A stretch of DNA of 64,000 bases from Cyclina sinensis (Eukaryota; Mollusca; Bivalvia; Venerida; Veneridae): positions 18,203,388-18,267,387 of the forward strand of contig JAAONU010000002.1 of the NCBI GenBank assembly GCA_012932295.1. The letters are read 5' to 3'. The notes under the pieces are model-generated. The model had not been told where the DNA came from. It searched no databases and saw nothing but the letters and a program-made list of their open reading frames with translations. The position numbers and the translations under genes were made by a program. This document shows positions 49,389 through 60,666 of this stretch, in pieces (position 1 is the stretch's first letter; every line of letters starts with the position of its first letter).

Positions 49389-49473
49389 CTGCTCAGCTTT
49401 AGGAGATTCAATTTTTTCTTCAGTTTTAACAGCTTCCTTCTCTTCTGGTTCTAGTTCTGGTGTCTCCGATTTT
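49389..49473 (-). CDS. acidic exon upstream of the last exon
   Basis: A good acceptor ('actttctttaacag') is followed by one base and 28 codons: KSETPELEPEEKEAVKTEEK, then IESPKAEQ. It enters in phase 2 and ends in phase 0, which fits the 46807-46881 exon. The base pair after CAG is AT, not GT, so the expected donor is damaged or the real donor is elsewhere (a GTAATA at about 49360 gives the wrong phase). It is probably the penultimate exon of a Glu/Lys-rich protein. I could not find the start-codon exon. Confidence 0.5.
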
Positions 49474-49679
49474 CTGTTAAAGAAAGTAATTAAAACATTT
49501 CAAATAAGAATGAAAACATACAGTGTGATTGGTAACAGTGCCTTCTATGGCTCTTTCAAAATGCCATGATTATAAGAAATTAGATTAATGTGCAGCTATT
49601 TTACATTTGTGAGAAGTATATGCAGCTGTTTGCTATTTTCAAGTTAATGATAACTTTCTTATAACACTAGTCTGATTGA

Positions 49680-50597
49680 TATTCAGACTTGAACCCTGCC
49701 TGACTTGAATCCCTGTCTGACTTGAACCCCTGCCTAACTTGAACCCCTGTCTGACTTGAACCCTGCCTGACTTGAACCCCTGCCTGACTTGAACCCTGCT
49801 TGACTTAAACCCCTGCCTCACTTGAACCCCTGCCTCACTTGAACCCCTGCCTAACTTGAACCTTGCCTATCTTGAACCCCTGTCTGACTTGAACCCCTGT
49901 CTGACTTGAACCCTGCCTAACTTGAACCCCTGCCTAACTTGAACCCTGCCAACTTGAACCCCTGCCTGACTTGAACCCTGCCTTACTTGAATCCTGCCTG
50001 ACTTGAACCCCTGCCTAACTTGAACCCTGCCTAACTTGAACCCCTGTCTGACTTGAACCTCTGCCTGACTTGAACCCCTGCCTAACTTGAACCCTGCCTT
50101 ACTTGAATCCTGCCTGACTTGAACCCCTGCCTAACTTGAACCCTGCCTAACTTGAACCCCTGTCTGACTTGAACCTCTGCCTGACTTGAACCCCTGCCTA
50201 ACTTGAACCCTGCCTTACTTGAACCCCTGTCTGACTTGAACCTCTGCCTGACTTGAACCCCTGCCTAACTTGAACCCTGCCTTACTTGAACCCCTGTCTG
50301 ACTTGAACCCTTTGTCTGACTTGAACCCCTGTCTGACTTGAACCCTGCCTGACTTGAACCCCTGCCTAACTTGAAACCTGCCTAACTTGAACCCTGACTA
50401 ACTTGAACCCCTGCCTAACTTGAACTCTGTTTAACTTGAACCTTGCCTAGCTTGAACCCCTGCCTAACTTGAACCCTGCCTAACTTGAATCCCTGTCTGA
50501 CTTGAACCTCTGCCTAACTTGAACCCCTGCCTAACTTGAACCCTGCCTAACTTGAATCCCTGTCTGACTTGAATCCCTGTCTGACTTGAACCCCTGC
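49680..50597. repeat. 17/18-bp minisatellite
   Basis: About 52 copies alternating 'acttgaaccctgcctga' (17 bp) and 'acttgaacccctgcctga' (18 bp), with internal duplicated blocks (for example around 49990-50290). It runs without a gap into the retrotransposon reading frame. Confidence 0.95.
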
Positions 50598-51602
50598 CCC
50601 CTTTTAGGACTAGAAACATGCCTTAAGCTGAACCTAATCAAGTTAGTACTTTCAAATACTTGTACCATGTCTTTCACAAAAGAGCAAATGTTAAGTAAAT
50701 ACTCTGAGGTGTTTACTGGAATAGGTAAGTTGCCAGGTGAATTTGAGATACACCTGAAAGACAATGCTTCACCGGTTGTGCACCCACCACGAAGAGTTCT
50801 TGTCACCATTCGTGACAAACTGAAGGTAGAACTTGACAGAATGGAAAACCTAGGCATTATTAAGAAGGTCACAGAACAAACAGATTGGGTTAATAGCCTT
50901 GTTGTTGTAGAAAAACCCAATGGCTCATTAAGGGTATGCTTAGACCCGAAAGACCTTAAAAATGCCATCAAAAGACCACTCTACCCCAGTAGGACCCTTG
51001 ATGACATTTTGTCTGATTTGTCAAATGCTTCTGTGTTTTCTAAACTATTTTGTTCAAAAATGGAACAATGCCTTGAAAACTTGCCAGGAAATGGGACGAT
51101 TGTAGATGAAATTGTCGTATATGGCAAAGGCAGAGCAGATCATGACAGAAACCTTGACAGCCTTTTGAGCAGATGCCGAGCAATGAGTATCAAACGCAAT
51201 CCCGAAAAAACTGAGATTGGTAAAAGTGAGCTACCTTTCTTTGGCCGCCTAATTACTGACAAAGGTTTAAAAATAGATCCTGCAAAGGTTAAGGCTATAG
51301 CAGAAATGCCACCTCCTACTTCCAAACAGGAACTGCAAACAATCCTAGGCATGGTCACACCCAAACTCTCTGAGATTACTGCACCCTTGAGACAACTCTT
51401 GTCTAAAGATGTAGACTTTAGTTGGGATGCACCCCAGGAAAATTCCCTACAACAGGTCAAACAAATTATCACTCAGAGCCCTGGACCAATACTCTCTTAT
51501 TTTGACCCAAATAAGGAAATCACTCTGCAAGCTGAAAATTCTAACTTTGAACTAGGAGCAGTACTACTCCAAGACGGTAAACCAGTTTGTTTTGCCTCCT
51601 AG
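50586..51602 (+). mobile_element. Ty3/Gypsy pol remnant: protease end, RT, RNase H start
   Basis: A 338-codon frame recognisable as Ty3/Gypsy polymerase: a pre-RT segment (LLGLETC), fingers ('GSLRVCLDPKDLKNAI'), then a jump from 'SVFSKL' to a later palm/thumb segment ('VDEIVVYGKGRADHDRNL'), connection, and the start of RNase H ('LGAVLLQDGKPV'). The palm core with the first catalytic aspartate is deleted. The usual Asp-Asp pair reads Asp-Glu, so it cannot be active. Gag and the 5' LTR are missing; the 17/18-bp array occupies that side. Confidence 0.85.
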
Positions 51603-51905
51603 TCACTCATCCCTACTGAGGTCAACTACGCACAAAGGAATAATACGCTATCCTCTTCGGATGTAGAAAATTCCACCAGTACATTTACGGTTAACGCATT
51701 AAATGTCAAAGTGATCACAAGCCTCTCCAGGCAATATGGAAAAAAGGTTTGTACTCAGCATCTCCCCGACTGCAACGCATATTACTGCACTTGCACCCAT
51801 ATGATATTGATTTGGTATTCATCCCTGGGAAAGAAATACCTCTGGCAGATATCTTGTCTCGTAAATTTTTACCAGACACGTGCCCAGAAATTGCAGAAGT
51901 GTGTA
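51603..51905 (+). mobile_element. Ty3/Gypsy RNase H remnant, frameshifted
   Basis: After the stop at 51602, RNase H-like pieces continue in different frames, including 'DIDLVFIPGKEIPLADILSR' (about 51797-51860), the conserved end of Gypsy RNase H. At least two frame changes are needed to read it. Confidence 0.75.
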
Positions 51906-52390
51906 ATTAAGAGACACACGTACACAGTGTTATGTCAAACTTACTTTCACTGGAATAACAAAGATTTTGTGTTATTAGTTGATGCTTACAGCAAGTATTT
52001 TGAGGTTAGTCAAATCTCAAATACTCAGTCAATTACAGTCATAGGCAAATTAAAAAGTTACTTTAGCAGACATGGAATCCGTTAAATACGGTACTCAGAC
52101 AATGGACCCTGTTACAGTGCAGAAGTCTTCTCACAGTTTGCAAAACAGTATGACTTTTCCCATGTTACCTCATCCACAGGTCATTCATCAGGCAATGGTC
52201 TTGCAGAGATCACTGTCAAAACTATCAAATCTTTGTTTACAAAGTCCAAGCAGGCAAACAAAGATCCTTATCTTGAAATGCTTGAATATCGCAATGCCCC
52301 TTTACCCTGTGGAAATCCCCAGCACAGCTGCTTATGAGCAGACAGTTAAGATCAACCTTACCACTCATCTCAGAAAAGCTTCATCCTAAA
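51906..52390 (+). mobile_element. Ty3/Gypsy integrase remnant, frameshifted
   Basis: The integrase core is visible in pieces: 'DFVLLVDAYSKYFEV' with the first Asp (about 51964), 'SDNGPCYSAEVF' with the second (about 52096, after a stop at 52083-52085), and 'GLAEITVKTIKSL' with the Glu (about 52197). The three catalytic residues are kept but separated by a stop and frame changes. Confidence 0.8.
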
Positions 52391-52559
52391 ATCACTGACA
52401 CACAGGTAGTTAGAAATGAGATTTAGAATGCAAAACAAATGTCAAAATATTACTTTGACAGGTCAAGTAAGGTCATGAAATCTCTAGAAATTTGAGAGGG
52501 TTTTAGGATAAGCTTAGGAAAACGTTGGTTACCTGCAATAGTAATGTAAACATTTAATG

Positions 52560-52930
52560 ACAGATCTTATGTTGTTAGAACAAAGGATGGTGCGATATAT
52601 AGACGGAATAGATATCAGTTATTGAAATCAAATGAACAGCCATTTCCTGAAATAGAAAACAGCTCTCAGTTAGCATTACTGCCACCACCTTTAGAAAATA
52701 AAACCTACACGTCCAATGTTTATAACCCTATGGCAAATGACCCTGCTAATCAAATATTGACACCAGGTCAAAATGCCAGTTCTCAAGAATCTCCTATTCC
52801 TTTACAGCCCTTGACACCTAAACAAACCTCACCTGTCAAACATCAATCACCTTTGTCTGAAAATGCAGACAAAGAATATAGAACAAGATCAGGTCGATGT
52901 GTTAAAAAACCTCAAAAGCTTACTTACTAA
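52560..52930 (+). mobile_element. Ty3/Gypsy C-terminal tail remnant
   Basis: A 102-codon open frame from about 52622, rich in Pro, Gln and Ser and ending 'RTRSGRCVKKPQKLTY'. The RTRSGR-x-x-KxP motif is usual near the end of Gypsy polyproteins. Confidence 0.75.
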
Positions 52931-53272
52931 CACACAACTTAAAAGGAAATGATGATGACTTAATTTCTTAGTAATATTTAACTAATAATATTTTATTGGC
53001 CATTAGTGTAAAGATTCAGCATGGAATCGGTATCAATAAAATGGACATTACATTCAGTATCAGATTAGTGCTGATAAGCCATGAATAATTAACTGACATT
53101 TTTACAACTGCTGTGTGGGATGAGACTTCAGAACATTAAAAAGTAATAAAATACACATTAAGATTAATCAGTTATCAGAATGGACCACCATGAACATAAT
53201 CATTCTACAACTGTTGAAATATTGTTTAAATATCATGAAATCATAAGTATAATATGTATAATTTGTTTTGTT

Positions 53273-53445
53273 AAAAAAAGGGGAGATGTTTCATGTTTAA
53301 TGCTTTATCACATGAAGTACCTTTAAACTATGATTGAATAAGCTCCGCCCCCTTTATGTCTTGACCACTCTGCTACATTGATATGAAATCAGTCTTAAGA
53401 AATAAACAGTAGAATCTACACCTTGGTATTTTCTGCATCCTAACA
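53273..53445 (+). mobile_element. polypurine tract and 3' LTR of the Gypsy remnant
   Basis: A polypurine tract 'aaaaaaaggggaga' (53273-53286) directly precedes a 159-bp candidate LTR, 53287-53445, which starts TGTT and ends AACA and holds AATAAA near 53401. No matching 5' LTR is in the window. Confidence 0.7.
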
Positions 53446-55026
53446 AACAAAGAAATCAAAGCGCTGAGAGCACTGGAGTTGTTCGGGATCTGTAATCTAG
53501 GTGTTTGAAAGCCTACTGTATTCTCTGAGAACTGTAATATTCTCAGTTAATCTGGAACAAGAGCTTAACTTTCAAAGTCAATTAACCCTGTAAGGTATTG
53601 AAAACACTGTTTTGCACTTTAAGCACCACTTTGTGATATCATTTCATCTGTGAAGAATATCTGGCTAAGTTACATCAAAATCCTGTGAAAAATGGCTGGA
53701 TTACAGAGCAGATGTAACTGTTTTTTCAAAACTGAACTGTTTTTCTGAAACATTATCATTCATAATTGATACAGGCCACAGAAAGAAAAACAAACATTAG
53801 ATTTAGTTCTTTTATTTATAAAACATTACAGTCAATACAATTCGTTGAATTATAATAATTATCAGGTTTACAAGACATTACTTCATACATGTACCATATT
53901 TCAAAAGTCTCAGCATTGTGGATCCTAACAGGAAGATTTTGAAAAATATGTCAATGTGTAACACCTGACCAAAAAGACGGAGCCAAAAATGACCACATGG
54001 ACTCAGTTTAACAATCTTGGCAGAAGTCAATAAGGAAATCCTTCATGCAAAATCTAAGAACTCTTGGCTGTACAAGAATTAAAATAATATTCTTTTATGT
54101 TAAACATATGAAATGGGCTGTACAAGAATTAAAAAAAATATTCCTTTAGGTCAAACATATGAACCCCTGGGTGGAGACAAAAAAGTAATATCCTAGATTT
54201 CAGATTTCGAAGCCTTATGTTTTTGATATAAAGATTTTTAAGTTTGCTTAAAAGTCTATTTAAAACATGTAACCACATAGGCTGGAACAAAAAATGACCT
54301 ATCTTAAAAAATCTTAGTAGTGGTCCAATGCTATTTACAGTATGTATGCTTAGAACTATAAGCCTTGTACTTTCATACAAAAGCTATTTTCAAGATTTTC
54401 CTATATATTTCTATATAAAACATGTGACCTCCAGGATGGAGGCAAAAGTGAACACAAAAAATAATAAATGAATTCCACTACAAATTTCACAGTACAAACT
54501 TTTAATCAAAGGGCATACAATGTAGTTTACAAAACATTCAAATATAAAATCTATTCTTCAGTGCAGAGCCAACCTCACTTTTTAATTAGGAATAGATTAA
54601 AAATTATGCAGTTTCATTCATTTGCTAGAATTGCTTTATGTAACTTTTTGATGCAGTCATTAACTTTCGGTTTGAACTTCCAATGGAGCATTGCTGGACA
54701 AAATCTTTAAAATCTAACCAATCAATTTGTATATTACAAATAACCTCCCTTGTCTTATGGATGAATGCGGAGATAGGCAATGTAACAGACAAAGAGACCT
54801 TTTTCATTTTTGATTGCTTTGACATTTAATGGGAAAAAAACCTTAGCTACAACTGGCATGAAAAATATTTTTGTGTTTTCTTCAATACAAGATATGACTG
54901 TTTTATTATTAAGTCTTTGAATTTTAGTGTTGAATTTCCTTTTTCAAAAAGAACAGAGTGCACTCTATTAATACTAACTGGCTTGCTTTTCAAGGATTGT
55001 GCAGGTTAGTGTCCAGATAGGTATTA
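53446..55026. other. non-coding DNA with degenerate repeats
   Basis: Contains stretches related to the 36-39 kb element ('gaccaaaaagacggagccaa', 53980-54060; 'catgtgacctccaggatgga', 54420). A minus-strand ORF of 66 codons at 54625-54825 has ordinary composition but no recognisable domain and no good splice context. Confidence 0.4.
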
Positions 55027-55208
55027 TTAAGAAACTACTGTGTCAAGGCGGTATCTGGTGGTATTCATCACCTTAAGTGCTAGATCTTGGTATATATTTG
55101 GCTTGGTTTGACTTGGATCCAAGTCAAACCAAGCCAAATATATACCAAGATCTAGCACTTAAGGTGATGAATACCACCAGATACCACCTTGACACAGTAG
55201 TTTCTTAA
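55027..55208. repeat. 182-bp palindrome with no spacer
   Basis: Two 91-bp arms meet at GGATCC (centre between 55117 and 55118) with one mismatch ('caaggcggtatc' against 'gataccaccttg'). The arms hold 'ggtgatgaataccaccagat' and 'cttggtttgacttggatcc'. Non-coding. It could extrude a cruciform, or it may be a sequencing or assembly fold-back. Confidence 0.95.
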
Positions 55209-57702
55209 CATATGATTTGTCTGCAATAATATTAAACAACTTGGCTGAAAAATTCAAAAACAAACTTCTGGGGTAAGTTAAATCAGCAGTATATTCAACC
55301 ATATGAATAAACATACAATTTACCCATCCTGCAAAAAACTCGCCAGAATACAAACACTACATGTAGAGGACAAGCAAATCTTATCTGTGCCAAGTAAAAA
55401 ACAATTTGATTATACTCCAATTGTTAACTGCTAAAGAAAGCACATACAAACTTATACTGAACAACATGTAATGTCTATGGTGGTTATTGGTGGTACAATG
55501 TTTAATTGAAATCCCACAAATATTTGCCAAGACAAAGCACAAACTAGTATTGAATGGCCTCAATGTGAAGAATAAACACCAGAGTCAGACTGACAGATGG
55601 AATGACACAAATTCAATTTAGCTCCCAAAAATTCTATTCAGTTGCTGACAAACCTTTTATCCTTTACATGTAAGAAAAATAAAAGGGCCATAACACAGCG
55701 ATAATTCATTTGACTAGAACACAAAAATGACATGCACAAGTAGGTTTGGTTCTTATGACTCTTACAAAGTATTATCAAAATCTGACATACGGTTGCTAAG
55801 AAAAATCATGGACAAATTTATACATTAATAAAAAAAACAAACATAAAAAGGTCATACCTTAGTGAAAAATCATGGCAGTGGAATGCCGCAACATGTATGC
55901 TTGGTACTTAGGATTCTTGCAAATTATTATAAAAACCTGAATTATAGTTGATGAGAAATAGTCCTTACAAATTGGTGTGTAATTATGACCATAACTTACG
56001 GAAAAATTATAAGAATGGAACATGACAATGATATGCACAAATAAGTTTCATACTTACGACCCTTGCAAAGTGTTATCAAAATCTGAGAAATAGTAGCTGA
56101 GAAACAGTCCAGAAAAATTTTGTCTACAGACAGTTGGATGGATGGAGGGACAGACCAACCAACTGACCAAAATATGTGAATAAAATATAGCCCCCATATC
56201 TAGGTGTGTATAAATGACAAAAACAATTATCAAATATCATCTATCAGAAAATGAGCATTAAAAACTATATAAAAACCACTTTCCTAAAATTTACACTGTG
56301 CTTGTACTAAGGCTAAACTCTTATGACAGTGTATCTTTCTATAAATTTTAAGCACAGGGATGTCAGACAACTTATTCTGATTAATCTGAAAAAAAAAGAT
56401 TTAAGCATAACTTCTAAACAAATGACTGTATCTTTTAAGATGGTCCATTGACGTAACTGGTTGGTCACCTAATACACTAACTCCTATCAGGCTGAAGTGA
56501 ACTGACCTCTGGTCTTCTTTCCAACAGCTAGACAAGCCTGTTGCTTATACCCCTTCTCATACAATGTAAAGTTCACAATCACAGATAATCAGGGTAGTTT
56601 TGCATACTCCTTTTGCCAAACTGCACTCAATTCACTGGAAAAACAATATGACATGAAAGTAAATTAGAAACAGTACATCAACCATTAATTTTTCTATTAT
56701 AGATAAAAACTTAAAATTGCTTTAACTATCATACTTTCACTGAATGAACTGAGCTAAACAGTTTGAATAACTTCAAAATGTTTTAAATGCATTTTGTATC
56801 TTTAGATATATATTATTACATGTAAACATTTAATATTAACATTTCTGTCTAACTGTCAAGCATTTATACATTCAATGAATTTATTTCTCCTCTTTTTGGG
56901 TCCTTCCTGAAATTTTTAATGGTTTGTTGTTGGTTCTAGTGTGAATATACCAACTGGCAGGAATACTGCAGGAATCAAAGACAGCTGACAACTGAAGTCA
57001 AATGCCAAGTAAACTAGAGATGTTTGTATAACATATATGCCCCTTAGCGCCTTATCCCTAGCGGCAGCCATGTACATTGTAGTTTTGAGAAGCTGGGACC
57101 AAGAGTTCTATAGTTAGTAACTGATCAGAAACCAGTTTGATATTAAAGTTCACTATGACTTTGGCCTTTGACCTAAAAAGCTATACAGGTCATCTTCTGG
57201 TTATGGCCAACCTATATACCAAGTTTCAGGAACCTGGCCCCAAGCATTTTTTAGTTATTTGTCAGAAACTGTTTTGCTATTTAAGTTCATTAAGACCTTG
57301 ACCTTTGACCTGAAAATGTACAGGGTTCATCTACTGGTCACGAACAACCTACACATTAAGTTTGAAGAACCTGAAACCAAGCCTTCCTTAGTTATTCATC
57401 TGAAACCGTTACGCTATTCAAAGCCATTGTGACCTTGACCTTTGACCTGAAAAACTACAGGGTCATCTACTAGTCATGACCTACATACTAAGTCTGAGGA
57501 AGAGGGGTCACAGGATTCTCTTGATAAGTTGATATTAATTGGAAACTAAAAGTCTACTGACCGACTGACAGACATTTGCAAATCTATATACCCCCTCATC
57601 TTCGATGGGTGCATAAAAGCCAAATCATTATGAAATATTACAGGCTAAGATCAATCAAGCAACCAAAACATTTGTGAAGAACTAAAGATAAATCATACTT
57701 AC
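55209..57702. other. intronic or intergenic DNA with interspersed repeats
   Basis: The stretch 55680-56200 is a degenerate repeat ('aaaagggccataacacagcg' ... 'ggatggatggagggacagac'), and 57000-57620 belongs to the 'gggtcatctac' family. A short exon-like piece on the minus strand at 56589-56634 (acceptor 'tgtttttccag', then ELSAVWQKEYAKLP and stop) enters in the same phase 2 as the acidic exon at 49473, so it could be an alternative last exon; support is weak. Confidence 0.35.
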
Positions 57703-57774
57703 CTGAGCTGACTGTCAAAACAGAATGATGTATGTAATTTACAAAAAAAACCCTGAAAATGATCTTCCATTTAC

Positions 57775-57926
57775 CTGCTACTTTTTTAATTTTCCTTTAC
57801 AAAGGAAATACCATGCTTCAGTTTCAGTCAAAATTTTAGCACTTGGTTTGTTTGGCCATTCATGGTTTTCAGATAGAATCAACTCATTTCCTGCATAATC
57901 ATAGTTGCCTTTTCAATAAGTGAAAT
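57775..57926 (-). other. candidate exon with good splice sites, minus strand
   Basis: An excellent acceptor (T-rich tract plus cag) at 57927 and a donor CAG|GTAAAT at 57775. All frames contain stops, but one reads ISLIEKATMIMQEMS from the acceptor, and another carries 'NYDYAGNELILSENHEWPNK', then about 23 residues to a stop at 57778. It may be a 5' UTR or a terminal exon. A 9-bp candidate microexon (57703-57711) with strong sites follows. Confidence 0.3.
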
Positions 57927-58491
57927 CTGAAAAAAAAACATGAAAAGCATACTGAGAATATTTTTGCAAGCATGATAAATGGATTATAAAATGAAAATCA
58001 TAATCAAGCAACATTGAACTCAAGCAATAATCTATCTTTACTTTCAATTTCTTTGTGACCCTTAAAAGAGTAATATATTTGCTTCAAAGTTTTTATATTT
58101 ACAAATCGGTTTTCCACTGAATTATATGAACTACTTAAGATTACAACTGGCTACCTCACTTTCAAAGATTCTGTGAACAGGATACAAAATTTTGAGTTTT
58201 CATGAAAAATTATACATTCTGTATCAAAAATGTTACAAGCAGCAATATTCTGTTCTAGTTTAACCATGCAGTAAAAAACTATACCATTAAAATATCAGAG
58301 ACTGTCAGGAACAAAATATTGTCACTTTCACAATTCAGATTACCTCCCCTGTTCTTTTTAGTTCATTCTGACAAAAATATGGCCTTGAAAACAAGCTGCT
58401 GCAGCTTTTTTGTCAATGCATAAACAAGTCACATTGATTAAAAAATCACATTAAATGCTAATTTCAAGCACACTGAAAATTTCAATATTAC

Positions 58492-58583
58492 CTTAACGCA
58501 ACAGATACCAGTTTCACACTGAAATCCAGTGACTGACAACCACTCAAACTTTAGCACTTCACTGACAATCCCAATACAACAAC
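58492..58583 (-). other. candidate exon with good splice sites, minus strand
   Basis: The acceptor 'tctcttttcag' and donor AAG|GTAATA enclose 92 bp. One frame is fully open for 30 codons ('GIVSEVLKFEWLSVTGFQCE' within it) and joins in frame to both the 59898 exon and the start of the 57926 exon. No ATG is found upstream in that frame, so coding status is uncertain. Confidence 0.35.
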
Positions 58584-58983
58584 CTGAAAAGAGAAGTACA
58601 GTTATTCTTTAAGAAGCAAAGACGATCTTTGACAAACACAAAAATTTCAGATGAAACACTTCCCTTAAAACATCATTTGCAAGAAAGAAACTGCTCCCAA
58701 GCCCTACTTTTTAAACACTGGCCGAGGCAAATTCTGTGAAACAGACAAGTCTCCTGATCTTCAAAGACACAACATAGAATCATGACACTACACGCATATT
58801 GTTCTTCTGCTATTTCACACCTTAAACAGATAGTGCTAGAATAGATACCTGTCAGTGCTACACTTTTTTCAGTATCCAGTTCATACAAAGTCCTACTGAA
58901 ATTTTACAGGCAAAGCTAGTGACATAACCTACTTCCATTAGTTCCTAATTTCAAGCTCCTACTTCACATTGAAAGCGATTGAG

Positions 58984-59280
58984 CCTGCCCGCTTAGCTCA
59001 ATAGGTAGAGCACTGGATTAGTAATCCATCAGTCGTTGGTTCGACCCCTGGGCAGGGCAAAATTTCTCCGTGACAATTGATCTCAGACATTGAGTCTAAT
59101 GTTCATTTGTCTCTCACCGCTTATTCAGAGTAGATCATGTGGGAACAGTAGTCAGTCACTTGTGGAGAAATTGGCAATTACTGGTTATTTATCCAGGAAA
59201 ACTGGTTAGGTGGACTGACCGCCGAGATATAACCTATCTGTTGAAATCGGTGTTAAACCCCAAAACAAAACAAAAACCGA
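58984..59280 (+). mobile_element. tRNA-derived SINE, Thr-like head
   Basis: A head with an A box (tagctcaataggtagagca, 58993-59011) and B box (ggttcgacccc), and an AGT-like anticodon loop. The acceptor and T stems are mispaired, so it is not a working tRNA. The body ends 'gttgaaatcggtgttaaacc' plus an (AAAAC)n tail, a 3' end often seen in molluscan SINEs of the RUDI/V-SINE kind (recalled, not searched). The minus-strand gene, if real, carries it in an intron. Confidence 0.8.
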
Positions 59281-59897
59281 TTGCATTTCAATACCTTTCA
59301 ATAATGAAAACATTATGAGTACATCATCCTGACCACTCTGGATACCAATATCTTCATGTATTAATTAATTTAGACCTCAACAATACACATATTCATGCAT
59401 CATACCCTATCATTAATATTTCTACCTGGTCAAATCAAGTAGAATGTGTGGCTGGCTACCCCTGTATGCTTTAGCTTGTTTTCCACTCTATATAAAACGC
59501 TTGAAATATATGCTAGTGTCCAACACTACTGTCCGAAACTGTAGTTCACTGTATTTCGGACTGACTTCATTTAAAGGGCCTCATTTCAACAAGATTACGA
59601 ACTTTTATGTATTGAAAAATAACTTGAACAAAACGGTTCTTCGTGTAGGTAAATAGTAAAACGATCTCAATGATTAACTTGAATTGACATTATATTTTCA
59701 ATTACAAGTTTCAATGGAAAAGATGACAAATGATATTTGTCAAGACTGAAAGTGAAAGTGATCATGTCTCGATCTCTGTTAAAATAGTGATCAAAATACG
59801 CTCTTTAAAGGTATTTGTCATTGATACAGTATTAAATTAAACAAAACACTAGACTAAGTCAAATTAATTTTTGTTGTTTTTATGTCTCTATACTTAC

Positions 59898-60005
59898 AGT
59901 AATACGTAATAATCGCTGTCGTACAAGTATCTTTGCTCAACTTCGACGACAAAATGGCGGTGTCCGAGATGCGATCATGACGGTGTTGCGTAAATTCCGA
60001 TCCCG
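59898..60005 (-). promoter_or_regulatory. CpG-rich probable first exon and promoter, minus strand
   Basis: About 110 bp unusually rich in CpG for this window, with 'cgacgacaaaatggcggtgt' (on the minus strand a CGCCATTTTG box, typical near start sites) and a strong donor ACT|GTAAGTATAG ending at 59898. It probably marks the 5' end of the minus-strand transcript leading to the exons at 58.5, 57.9, 49.4 and 46.8 kb. The exact start site cannot be fixed. Confidence 0.4.
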
Positions 60006-60603
60006 TGATAAATAAAAATGGATATACTCTTAGAGTTTTGTGTCCTTTTTCAAGGAATAATTTCTATTTTAAACATTTTTTCACTGGATTGATTTTTCTG
60101 TCTTTAACGTAGATGTTTTTTTCGTTTGATGGTTTATGTGATGGTTATATGGAAGTTGTTGGACTATATTGTTAGGCCATTCCTACGCGCTGGTACGCGT
60201 AATAAACCATGACAACCAAAGTTTTTTCTCGTCAAACTGATTAAAACGACAATTAAACTGTTAAAATCGGATGCCATTCACTTGAAACTTTGACAAAGAA
60301 ATTGTATCATTGATATTTTCAAAAAAAATTCAAACCATTTTAAACATCTAAGCTGTTAAATTTCGAACTACTTCAGCAGTTCTTCGGTTTTCCAAAACCT
60401 TGTTAGATCTGGAAATGCCGGATCTAGTTGTCCGGGTCTGAAGACCCGAACAACTAAAAAGAGTTTTTGCCAAGAAAATTGTTAAGTATTAAATGAAACG
60501 TGGCGACTGGCCTTAGCGACTCCTACGATATGTATTTTTCAAAATACATATGAAAATTATAACAGATTTTAAAAACAGTTGTGAATTTGAAAAACAACCT
60601 ATT

Positions 60604-60666
60604 ATTGATAGCCTTGTTGTTGTTGTTGTTAGTGGTGGTGGTGGTGGGGTGTGTGTGTGTGTGTGT
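60604..60666. repeat. GTT, GGT and GT microsatellites
   Basis: Runs of (GTT)n, (GGT)n and (GT)n. They match the microsatellite at 11690-11760 and mark the left edge of the right duplicate. Confidence 0.9.

Noticed and set aside
50531..51472. Minus-strand ORFs of 146 and 110 codons
   Set aside because: Antisense shadows of the Gypsy pol frame and the adjacent minisatellite.
56260..56389. Possible exon after a strong T-rich acceptor at 56389 (minus), open for 33 codons
   Set aside because: Two frames are open and no donor or upstream partner was found; could be chance in AT-rich DNA.
57703..57711. 9-bp microexon (TCAGCTCAG) with strong flanking splice sites
   Set aside because: Striking sites, but no transcript frame links it; short matches like this arise by chance, so it is only mentioned beside the neighbouring candidate exon.
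58984..59060. tRNA-Thr gene
   Set aside because: Acceptor stem has two mismatches and the T stem is poorly paired; a SINE body and A-rich tail follow.
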